Assembly (NCBI GenBank): GCA_964637725.1
Contig: CAZWXH010000106.1
Location: 1 to 6,214, forward strand
DNA length: 6,214 nt
From: CAZWXH01 sp964637725
GTDB taxonomy: Bacteria; Bacillota_I; Bacilli_A; Erysipelotrichales; Coprobacillaceae
Reading direction: 5' to 3'
Shown here: piece by piece, positions 1 to 5,242 of the stretch
How the letters are laid out: the number at the start of each line of letters is the position of its first letter
Position numbering within the stretch: position 1 is the stretch's first letter
Made by a program: the position numbers and the translations under genes
The notes under the pieces: model-generated
The model's database searches: none
Told to the model about the DNA's origin: nothing
What the model saw: the letters and a program-made list of their open reading frames with translations, nothing else

Positions 1-9
1 ATTATAACA
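1..9 (-). promoter_or_regulatory. Possible extended -10 promoter for a gene left of the window
   Basis: On the minus strand the bases 9 to 1 read TGTTATAAT, a perfect extended -10 element (TG-n-TATAAT). No good -35 lies 16 to 18 bases upstream. If real, it would drive a gene that leaves the window on the left and is divergent from the zinc-ribbon gene. The downstream gene cannot be seen, so this rests on the motif alone. Confidence 0.3.
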
Positions 10-52
10 CAAAATTTGTCTAAAAAAATGGTAAATATCGGTTTTTTGTAGT

Positions 53-80
53 TTGTTTTTATCTCAGAATTTTGTATAAT
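53..80 (+). promoter_or_regulatory. Promoter of the zinc-ribbon gene
   Basis: A perfect -10 hexamer TATAAT lies at 75-80. The best -35 match is TTGTTT at 53-58, with a 16-base spacer, and only its TTG half is conserved. Transcription would begin near 87, giving a leader of about 14 bases that holds little more than the ribosome binding site. The hexamer is seen directly; its use as a promoter is inferred. Confidence 0.55.
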
Positions 81-100
81 AGATTTAAGAGGTGAACACA

Positions 101-292
101 ATGAGAAAATGTCCTAGATGTCATAAAGAAATGAAAGAAGATTGTTACTTAAAAGATAATGCCAAACAGATCAGTGATTTTCAAATCATTGAAAAAGATG
201 ATGATTTCAAGAAAAAGACTTATTCATTAAAAGGTGCTATTTGTAAAAGTTGTGGTTACGTAGAATTGTATGTTGATTTAGAAGAAGAATAA
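101..292 (+). CDS. Small zinc-ribbon protein of unknown function
   Basis: This encodes 63 residues. A CPRC knuckle sits at residues 4-7 and a CKSCG knuckle at 48-52, so two CxxC pairs separated by about 40 residues could bind one zinc ion in a zinc-ribbon fold. The segment between them is charged (a KDDDFKKK stretch near residue 35) and the tail is acidic. There is no signal peptide or membrane segment, so it should be cytoplasmic. It resembles the short zinc-ribbon proteins of Firmicutes grouped as DUF6487/PF20097, but I name that family from memory of its pattern. The ATG at 101 is chosen because AAGAGGTG (87-94) is the ribosome binding site six bases upstream; an in-frame GTG at 92 is part of that site. 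It is a single-gene unit with its own promoter and terminator. Nucleic-acid or protein binding are both possible, and nothing in the sequence decides. Confidence 0.8.
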   Translation: MRKCPRCHKEMKEDCYLKDNAKQISDFQIIEKDDDFKKKTYSLKGAICKSCGYVELYVDLEEE

Positions 293-316
293 AAGAAACC
301 TAGATAGGTTTCTTTT
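291..316. terminator. Bidirectional terminator between convergent genes
   Basis: The inverted repeat AAAAGAAACCTA (291-302), GA, TAGGTTTCTTTT (305-316) is perfect over 12 bases per arm; sterically it would form CC/GG-closed pairs around a TAGATA loop. The outer A and T runs give a U-tract on either strand. It overlaps the TAA stop of the zinc-ribbon gene (290-292) and the stop of the lipid kinase on the other strand (317-315), so it serves both. Confidence 0.85.
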
Positions 317-1175
317 AAATACCCTCAATAACTATATTTAATGATTGTGGTATGATTTGAAAATCATAGTGACTGTTTTTATATTCTTCACCATCAATGT
401 TAGCATCATTTTCACAAATAACTGATGCATCTTGAACTTTAAAATAATGGACCTCTTTGCGATCATCTAATTGATGTCTTAGTAACAATGATAACATATA
501 GGGAATCTTTGCCTTTGGTATTTTTTCAACAACACATATATCCATATAACCATCTTGAATAGAGGCATGTGGAATAATCTGAAATCCACCACCATAATAT
601 TGACCATTATTGATGGTACAAAGTGTAACTTGACCTTGAAATATTATTTCACCTTTTGAAAGTACCTTTACTTCATCAAATTTATATTTAAAAACATGCT
701 GTAAAATAGATATGATATAACTCTTTGAAGATGGAACAAGAGGAATATTAGGCGTATCATGTACATGATTAGCAATTACACTATCTACTCCAAAACATGC
801 AGAATTAATATAATACATATCATTCAACTGAATAACATCAATTTTTTGTGTTGGTTGATTAAGAGATTTCACTAATATCTTTTGACAATCTTTTTCTTTT
901 GTGAGAGTACGACAAAAGTCATTCCCTGTTCCTAGAGGTAAGACAACTAACTCATGTTCGCTATGAACTAAAGGTTGAATAACACCACTTAATGTTCCGT
1001 CCCCACCCACAGCATAAAATCTTGACTTTTCTGAAGTCTTTTGAATATAGCGAATCGTATTATGTATTGAAGCTGAATAAATAACTTCATAGTCTAAATC
1101 ATTCATAACCTTTTGAATGATTTTTTCAAAGTCATGATGCTTCTTTGTATCGTGTAATAAAAATATATGTTTCAT
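315..1175 (-). CDS. Diacylglycerol kinase/YegS-family lipid kinase
   Basis: The 286-residue protein is close to the usual 290-310 of bacterial lipid kinases. The nucleotide-binding signature GGDGT lies at residues 57-61 and the LPLGTGNDF motif at 79-87, both diagnostic of the DAGK catalytic domain. The C-terminal lobe has the GGGFQIIPHA and DGYMDICVV segments, then IDGEEY with the acidic residues expected at the catalytic site. The family transfers phosphate from ATP to a membrane lipid. In Gram-positives the DgkB branch recycles the diacylglycerol released by lipoteichoic acid synthesis, a plausible role here, though the lipid substrate cannot be read from sequence. It lacks membrane segments, so it would act at the inner membrane face. 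The ATG at 1175 is chosen because AGGGTG (1189-1184 region) precedes it by six bases; the in-frame GTG at 1184 belongs to that site. It starts 30 bases after the methyltransferase stop, so co-transcription is likely, with a possible extra promoter. Confidence 0.9.
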   Translation of the reverse strand: MKHIFLLHDTKKHHDFEKIIQKVMNDLDYEVIYSASIHNTIRYIQKTSEKSRFYAVGGDGTLSGVIQPLVHSEHELVVLPLGTGNDFCRTLTKEKDCQKILVKSLNQPTQKIDVIQLNDMYYINSACFGVDSVIANHVHDTPNIPLVPSSKSYIISILQHVFKYKFDEVKVLSKGEIIFQGQVTLCTINNGQYYGGGFQIIPHASIQDGYMDICVVEKIPKAKIPYMLSLLLRHQLDDRKEVHYFKVQDASVICENDANIDGEEYKNSHYDFQIIPQSLNIVIEGI

Positions 1176-1192
1176 TTCTCTCACCCTACTCC

Positions 1193-1221
1193 ATTATAAC
1201 TAAAATCACGACTTTTGAAAA
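1193..1221 (-). promoter_or_regulatory. Possible internal promoter for the lipid kinase
   Basis: On the minus strand TTTTCA (1221-1216, four of six to TTGACA) is followed after 17 bases by a perfect TATAAT (1198-1193). The -35 lies inside the end of the methyltransferase gene. The implied start near 1186 leaves only about 11 leader bases, so the ribosome binding site would sit at the very 5' end. This is tight and lowers confidence. Confidence 0.4.
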
Positions 1222-2138
1222 CAAAGTGTGATATATCTTTTAAAGTTTCCTTTCTTAATTATACACTGATCGAGTATTTTATAAGATAAATCTTCTAATT
1301 CTCTATTCATATCTATATGAGAAATTAACACGAACCTTGGTGACAATAGTGAAGCGCTTTTTAATAAGTCTAATTGTTGTTCATATGAAAAAGGACTGTA
1401 TACTCCATAAGGGATATCCATAATCGTCACATCGTAAGTCTTCTTTAAATCTTTTATATCTGATCTTTGAATAAGGTGTGAATCATATCCAAAATGTTCA
1501 AGATTCAACCTTGCTTGATAAGCTACATAACGATTAATATCATAACCTTCAATATCAATCCCCATACTCAAAGCTTCTAGGACAACTGTTCCAACTCCAC
1601 AACAAGGATCAATAACTTTTAAATTTAAATCTTCACCAATCGCAATATTAACGATAGTTCTTGCATCTCTAATATTTAAAGAATGAGAATAAGAATGGGG
1701 TTTTTCATATTGTAAGTTCCATGATGCTTCATTATGATAAATCCCAAAATAGAATATATCATCTATCTTTGTGATCGCAAAAATAATCTTTGGATCTTGC
1801 ATATCGACACTTCCATCTATTGGATCAGCAATATCTCTACACCATTGTAAAGACTCTTGATAATCAACATGTGTCATTTCATTTTTAATATAAATAACTT
1901 TAAAATCATAATAACACATCTTTTTTTCTTTAATCTTTAAAACAATATTATCAATAGAAATAGATTGTTCTAATATATCTAATCTTCCTTTTATAAAAAC
2001 ACTTCTTTTATAATCAAAGTCTTTATCTGTAAAATAATATAAACCCTTCATATCTTCATGAAAAATCTGTCTAAACTCCATTTCACATAACGCTTTTTCA
2101 TGAGGAGGGTAATTATAAATATATAAGTATTGTGCCAT
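1206..2138 (-). CDS. TRM11/COG1041-type putative RNA methyltransferase
   Basis: The protein has 310 residues. The C-terminal half is a Rossmann-like S-adenosylmethionine methyltransferase: motif I is IDPCCGVGT at 176-184, the acidic motif II is GYDIN with D200, motif III is RSDI with D226, and motif IV is MDIPYG at 239-244. Before the catalytic core, PHSYSHSLNIRDARTIVNIA (147-166) matches the linker typical of the COG1041/UPF0020 group, whose archaeal and eukaryotic members (Trm11, Trm14-like) make N2-methylguanosine in tRNA. The N-terminal 140 residues are divergent and may hold a degenerate RNA-binding domain. Motif IV has Ile where the family usually has Pro (D-P-P-Y), which I believe recurs in the Firmicute subgroup. 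RNA as substrate is inferred; target and position are unknown. The ATG at 2138 follows AAAGGTG (2150-2144). A strong promoter lies upstream and the lipid kinase follows 30 bases downstream. Confidence 0.82.
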   Translation of the reverse strand: MAQYLYIYNYPPHEKALCEMEFRQIFHEDMKGLYYFTDKDFDYKRSVFIKGRLDILEQSISIDNIVLKIKEKKMCYYDFKVIYIKNEMTHVDYQESLQWCRDIADPIDGSVDMQDPKIIFAITKIDDIFYFGIYHNEASWNLQYEKPHSYSHSLNIRDARTIVNIAIGEDLNLKVIDPCCGVGTVVLEALSMGIDIEGYDINRYVAYQARLNLEHFGYDSHLIQRSDIKDLKKTYDVTIMDIPYGVYSPFSYEQQLDLLKSASLLSPRFVLISHIDMNRELEDLSYKILDQCIIKKGNFKRYITLCFQKS

Positions 2139-2170
2139 AGGTTCACCTTTAAAAACATCTTTCTTTTTAT

Positions 2171-2199
2171 AGTATACATAATTTGTGAAATGTTGTAAA
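2171..2199 (-). promoter_or_regulatory. Promoter of the methyltransferase-lipid kinase unit
   Basis: On the minus strand TTTACA (2199-2194, five of six to TTGACA) and TATACT (2176-2171, five of six to TATAAT) are separated by exactly 17 bases. This is the best sigma-A type promoter in the window. Transcription would start near 2164, about 25 bases before the ATG at 2138. Confidence 0.75.
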
Positions 2200-2201
2200 A
2201 T
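2173..2201 (+). promoter_or_regulatory. Divergent promoter of the O-antigen ligase-like gene
   Basis: On the plus strand TATACA (2173-2178, four of six) and TAAAAT (2196-2201, five of six) lie 17 bases apart. The elements coincide almost base for base with the opposite promoter. Start of transcription would be near 2208, leaving a leader of about 20 bases that includes the strong site AGGGAGGTG (2214-2222). It is weaker than its minus-strand partner. Confidence 0.5.
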
Positions 2202-2228
2202 AAGAGTGCATTTAGGGAGGTGCTCATT

Positions 2229-3410
2229 TTGTCTTATCTACAAACATTAAAGACACGTTTTAATACGCAAGAGTTATGTATTCTATCTGCTGTATTATCA
2301 ATGTTTTTACCATTTTATATATGCGCTATTGTCATTGTCGGAATTACTCTTTATCTAATTAAAAAAGGGGAAATAAAAAAAGCTTTTCAAGCAACACCCA
2401 AGAGTCGTTACATATTATTATTTACAGGACTATCTTTTATTGTTTCACTCTTTTATCAAAATTACTTAGGAGCACTTATTAGTGTTGGTATTCTTATCAT
2501 CATGGGATTTGTGTTATTTTATAGACAATATATTACAAGTGATCTCTTTGAATATATGACTAGTTGTATTATTGTTTTAAGTATTTTGGCTGCTGTTGTG
2601 GCGATGATTCAATACTTATTTATATTAAGATCATTAGATATGGATTTTGTGATTAAAATTTTTAATAAACCAAAGTATCGTATTAGTGCAATGTTTTTTA
2701 ATGCAAATTACTATGCTATGATGATTGAATTCTTTATTTGTATTACTTTCTATAAAATTCTTAAACTAAAAAGTTTGAAAATAGATATCAAAAAACTTAT
2801 GTTTTATTCTTTTGTGATTGTATTAAATATTGCTATTCTTATATTAAGTGGATGTAGAACAGCAATACCTGCTTTAGGCGCTGGTATCCTTGTGATGCTT
2901 ATTTTAGATAAACGTTATAAGTTATGTGCTTTTCTCTTTATTTGTTTTTTAATGGTATGTGTATTTTTCCTTTTAAACCCAAGTAAGTTTCCTCGTGTTG
3001 ATAGTATTTTAAGATACTTCTTAGTCCGTACTAATATATGGACAGTTGCTATTCAAAATATAACAACTCATCCTTTATTTGGTGAAGGACCAATGACTTA
3101 TATGCATGTTTATAAACTTTATAATGGTCATCCCACTCAACATGCACATAATGTTTTAATAGATCCTGTTTTATCTTTTGGAATCATTGGTCTACTCACA
3201 ATTGTTCCTTATGTTTTTGATAATATAAAAAGACTTTATCACTTATGGAAAATTAAAATTGATAAAACTTTAGTTGCTTTAATGGTTGCCTTTACAATCA
3301 TGGTTCTCGTTCATGGAATGTTGGATTATACAATCTTCTTTGTTCAAACTGGATTCCTCTATTTATTAATTGCAAGTTCTTTTGAAATATATAAAGACAA
3401 ACTGAATTAA
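2229..3410 (+). CDS. O-antigen ligase-like (Wzy/WaaL superfamily) membrane protein
   Basis: The 393-residue protein is strongly hydrophobic, with roughly eleven to twelve membrane segments and one long extracytoplasmic loop between about residues 250 and 310. The loop and its flanks carry the PF04932-type signature: R267 and W271 in an RTNIW segment, HPLFGEG at 281-287, a HAHN motif at 305-308 and the following FGIIG turn. SGCRTAIPALGAG near residue 210 is also typical of this group. Family members join or polymerise undecaprenyl-linked glycans outside the membrane; in Gram-positives they act on cell-wall polysaccharides such as teichuronic acid or on glycoprotein glycans, not on lipopolysaccharide. 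Substrate is unknown and no sugar gene is adjacent. The start is TTG at 2229: the site GGAGGTG (2216-2222) ends six bases before it, no in-frame Met occurs until about 25 residues in, and the in-frame GTG at 2220 is part of the ribosome binding site. Confidence 0.82.
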   Translation: MSYLQTLKTRFNTQELCILSAVLSMFLPFYICAIVIVGITLYLIKKGEIKKAFQATPKSRYILLFTGLSFIVSLFYQNYLGALISVGILIIMGFVLFYRQYITSDLFEYMTSCIIVLSILAAVVAMIQYLFILRSLDMDFVIKIFNKPKYRISAMFFNANYYAMMIEFFICITFYKILKLKSLKIDIKKLMFYSFVIVLNIAILILSGCRTAIPALGAGILVMLILDKRYKLCAFLFICFLMVCVFFLLNPSKFPRVDSILRYFLVRTNIWTVAIQNITTHPLFGEGPMTYMHVYKLYNGHPTQHAHNVLIDPVLSFGIIGLLTIVPYVFDNIKRLYHLWKIKIDKTLVALMVAFTIMVLVHGMLDYTIFFVQTGFLYLLIASSFEIYKDKLN

Positions 3411-3424
3411 CAGTTTGTCTTTTT
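3393..3424. terminator. Terminator with the stop codon in its loop
   Basis: AAAGACAAACTG (3393-3404) pairs perfectly with CAGTTTGTCTTT (3411-3422) around the loop AATTAA (3405-3410), followed by TTTTT (3420-3424) on the plus strand. The last codons of the ligase-like gene form the left arm and its TAA stop (3408-3410) lies in the loop. The HAD gene on the other strand stops at 3425-3423, so the hairpin may also end it, though its U-tract on that strand is poorer. Confidence 0.85.
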
Positions 3425-4262
3425 AAATAAGATTTAGTCTTTTAAGTTCATGGTAAATTCCATCGTCTTCAACACTTTCACATATAGTCGTTGCATGTTT
3501 TTTAAGTTCATCTGATCCATTTCCCATAACCACACTATGGTGACAAACTTGAATCATTTCAAAATCATTCATACTATCACCAAAACATATTGTATCTTCC
3601 ATTGATAAGTTCAATGCTTCGACAACCTGTTTAACTGCAGTTCCCTTATTTGTATCTTTAATAATAATTTCACCATTAACTGAATCAATAGAAAACATAT
3701 CATGAATAATAAAATTATATTTATCAGATAATAGTAATCTTGGTTCTTTCAAACTTTCCTCGTTTAATGCGATAAAACAAATCTTATGAATAGGAACAGG
3801 CTTTTCATCATATTCCTCTAATCCATGGATATTAAAACGATCCTTTTGTTCTTGAATAAGACGATTTAATTCAGAGTTAGTATGTTCTTTATTCAAAGCT
3901 CCTCTTGAAAACATTTCTGTCATCTTTTCATCAGAAAAAGTTAAATGAGTTGCTTCTAAGTTATACATAACATTATTTCTTGTAAATATTTCTCTAGCTT
4001 GTAAAACTTCCTCTTCGTCTAAAAAAGATTCATAGAAGAACTCTCCATCTATTTCTATATAACCCCCAGCACTACAAATAATACCATCAAATTTTGTATC
4101 CATTAATGAAGCAATTCCTGATTTATTTCTTCCTGTACATATATAGACATAGTGACCATTCTCTCTGGCTTGTTGAATAGCACTTTTGACTCTATCACTT
4201 ATTTCTCCCGTTGGCGTAGTTAATGTTCCATCAACATCCAAAAAAACAATTTTTTTATTCAT
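3423..4262 (-). CDS. Cof-type HAD-superfamily phosphatase
   Basis: The 279-residue protein has all four HAD motifs of the Cof/YidA (IIB cap) group. Motif I is FLDVDGTL at 7-14, with D9 as expected nucleophile and D11 as acid/base. Motif II is Thr43 in CTGR, motif III is K206 in KDTNKGTAV, and motif IV is GDSMND at 228-233, binding magnesium. Residues of about 85 to 195 form the cap that chooses the substrate. Enzymes of this group hydrolyse sugar phosphates, phosphorylated cofactors or other small phosphomonoesters in the cytoplasm, usually with broad specificity; the true substrate cannot be given. Start is ATG at 4262, preceded by GAGGTGG; a longer frame opening at 4322 would add 20 residues with no ribosome binding site and would run through a terminator hairpin. 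It stands alone between two terminators. It is intact and ordinary for the family. Confidence 0.93.
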   Translation of the reverse strand: MNKKIVFLDVDGTLTTPTGEISDRVKSAIQQARENGHYVYICTGRNKSGIASLMDTKFDGIICSAGGYIEIDGEFFYESFLDEEEVLQAREIFTRNNVMYNLEATHLTFSDEKMTEMFSRGALNKEHTNSELNRLIQEQKDRFNIHGLEEYDEKPVPIHKICFIALNEESLKEPRLLLSDKYNFIIHDMFSIDSVNGEIIIKDTNKGTAVKQVVEALNLSMEDTICFGDSMNDFEMIQVCHHSVVMGNGSDELKKHATTICESVEDDGIYHELKRLNLI

Positions 4263-4282
4263 ATTTCCACCTCGCTTTTCTA

Positions 4283-4311
4283 AGTATATATGAAAATATA
4301 CAAAAAGAGAA
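4283..4311 (-). promoter_or_regulatory. Possible promoter of the HAD phosphatase gene
   Basis: On the minus strand TATACT (4288-4283) is a good -10 at the expected distance from the ATG at 4262. The -35 at 17 bases, TTCTCT (4311-4306), matches only three of six and lies inside the arm of the upstream terminator. A promoter is expected here because the hairpin separates this gene from the unit before it. Confidence 0.45.
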
Positions 4312-4345
4312 GAATCTTTCAATACTTGAAAAGATTATTCTCTTT
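4302..4345 (-). terminator. Long hairpin terminator after the DUF1905 gene
   Basis: The arms 4304-4322 and 4326-4345 pair over about 18 bases with one mismatch and one bulge around a three-base TAC loop, and on the minus strand a TTTTT run (4306-4302) follows. The right arm includes the final codons and TAA stop (4337-4335) of the DUF1905 gene. It closes the acetyltransferase-DUF1905 unit. Confidence 0.75.
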
Positions 4346-4604
4346 CTTTAATGATGACATGAATCATGTCACCTGGTTGTTTTTTGATAATTGCTCTTAT
4401 ATCTTTTCTAATTCCAATGATATGATTTGGGGTTTTCATTCTTACAAGACTTCCAAGATATTCAACACTATCAAATGTTGCAGTGACTTTCACTCTTCCT
4501 TTGTTAAACTCTTCTTTAACATCATAAGGAAAGTCTATATATGCACCATCTATTCCTTCTACCTTTTTTATAACTGCATCAAACTCATATATCTTTGTAT
4601 TCAT
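4335..4604 (-). CDS. DUF1905 domain protein
   Basis: The 89-residue protein is a complete, stand-alone DUF1905 domain (PF08922). Recognised marks are FDAVIKKVEGIDGAYIDFP at the N-terminus, the KGRVKV strand at 35-40, GSLVRMKTPNHIIGIRKDIR at 51-70 and the QPGD turn at 76-79. The family is a small beta-rich domain of unknown biochemical function that occurs alone or fused to a YdeI-like domain; no catalytic residue can be named. It has no signal or membrane segment. The ATG at 4604 is preceded by GAGG at a spacing of about eight bases. It lies 48 bases downstream of the acetyltransferase on the same strand without a convincing terminator between them, so the two are probably co-transcribed. A TATAAT at 4628-4623 (minus strand) could add transcription, but no -35 accompanies it. 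Confidence 0.88.
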   Translation of the reverse strand: MNTKIYEFDAVIKKVEGIDGAYIDFPYDVKEEFNKGRVKVTATFDSVEYLGSLVRMKTPNHIIGIRKDIRAIIKKQPGDMIHVIIKERE

Positions 4605-4652
4605 ATTTTATACCTCATACTTATTATAAACTATTTTTTAAATAATACTCCC

Positions 4653-5099
4653 TTATTTATAAACATACATTCTTGTCAGGTGAGAACTCCCTACTTCTTG
4701 AACCATACAATGAAATTTATATCCATAACGCTCATAAAATAAAATGTGATTACTGATAAGATAGAGAACATCGATTTTAAAAGATTTCATATCTTGATAT
4801 ACATAATCTAAAAGCTGCCCTGCAATTCCTTGACAACGATACTCCTCTTCAACATACAACGCACAAACATTTGGTGATAAATCTTTACGATTATGAAAAT
4901 CATTATCTATAACGCCAATCCCTCCAATTATTCTATTATCCTCAATAACAATATACCATTGGGGAATTGATTTATCGCCTTTAAGACATTCATGAATACT
5001 TTCAATATATGCATTAAGTGAAATATCCCATTTATTATGAAACCACTCTGCTGCTTTGTATGCCATATCTTTATTTTCTCTAAGCTTTAATATTTTCAT
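4653..5099 (-). CDS. GNAT-family N-acetyltransferase
   Basis: The 148 residues form a single GNAT domain. The central strand WYIVIEDNRIIGGIGVI is at 48-64, followed by VCALYVEEEYRCQGIAGQLL at 78-97, the acetyl-CoA pyrophosphate-binding motif A with R88, Q90, G91 and A93 in the place of Q/R-x-x-G-x-G/A. FYERYGYKF toward the C-terminus is the usual motif B segment. The family moves an acetyl group from acetyl-CoA to an amine; the acceptor here is not predictable. Near relatives of this layout are common in Firmicute genomes and mostly uncharacterised. The ATG at 5099 is preceded at eight bases by GGGGGT, a ribosome binding site that fits AGGAGGT with one G-U wobble. It is the probable first gene of a unit with DUF1905. 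Confidence 0.9.
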   Translation of the reverse strand: MKILKLRENKDMAYKAAEWFHNKWDISLNAYIESIHECLKGDKSIPQWYIVIEDNRIIGGIGVIDNDFHNRKDLSPNVCALYVEEEYRCQGIAGQLLDYVYQDMKSFKIDVLYLISNHILFYERYGYKFHCMVQEVGSSHLTRMYVYK

Positions 5100-5132
5100 T
5101 AATAAATACCCCCAGTCTTCCTATTCTACAAC

Positions 5133-5161
5133 ATAATATATATAGACTGTTTATTTGATAA
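5133..5161 (-). promoter_or_regulatory. Possible promoter of the acetyltransferase unit
   Basis: On the minus strand TTATCA (5161-5156, four of six) and TATTAT (5138-5133) stand 17 bases apart. TAGAAT at 5128-5123 is an alternative -10 without a good -35. The position, shortly after the terminator of the ECF gene, fits a new transcription unit. Confidence 0.4.
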
Positions 5162-5210
5162 CTTTTAACCAGAATATATTTTCAAACTCTTCATTCTCTT
5201 TTTTTCATTA

Positions 5211-5242
5211 TAAAACAAAAAGGAATAGATTTCTATTCCTTT
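5211..5242 (-). terminator. Intrinsic terminator of the ECF S-component gene
   Basis: On the minus strand AAAGGAATAG (5242-5233) pairs perfectly with CTATTCCTTT (5228-5219) around a four-base AAAT loop and runs into a T-rich tract of the form TTTTTGTTTT (about 5220-5211). The TAG stop codon (5235-5233) is the inner end of the first arm. It separates this gene from the acetyltransferase unit. Confidence 0.85.

Noticed and set aside
9..19. Palindrome ACAAA-A-TTTGT as an operator
   Set aside because: Five-base arms made almost wholly of A and T are expected by chance in such AT-rich intergenic DNA, and no partner site was seen.
4263..4322. Upstream extension of the HAD phosphatase to an ATG at 4322
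   Set aside because: The added 20 residues come from the promoter and terminator region, no ribosome binding site precedes that ATG, and the family begins right at the MNKKIVFLDVDGT segment.
4605..4652. Terminator between the acetyltransferase and DUF1905 genes
   Set aside because: TATTAT and ATAATA blocks could pair weakly, but the stem is all A-T and no U-tract follows a stable hairpin.
4290..4742. Open frame of 150 codons on the plus strand
   Set aside because: It runs antisense through the well-supported DUF1905 gene and the end of the acetyltransferase gene, is rich in Phe, Ile, Tyr and Cys as expected from reading AT-rich DNA in the wrong frame, and lacks a ribosome binding site or family pattern.
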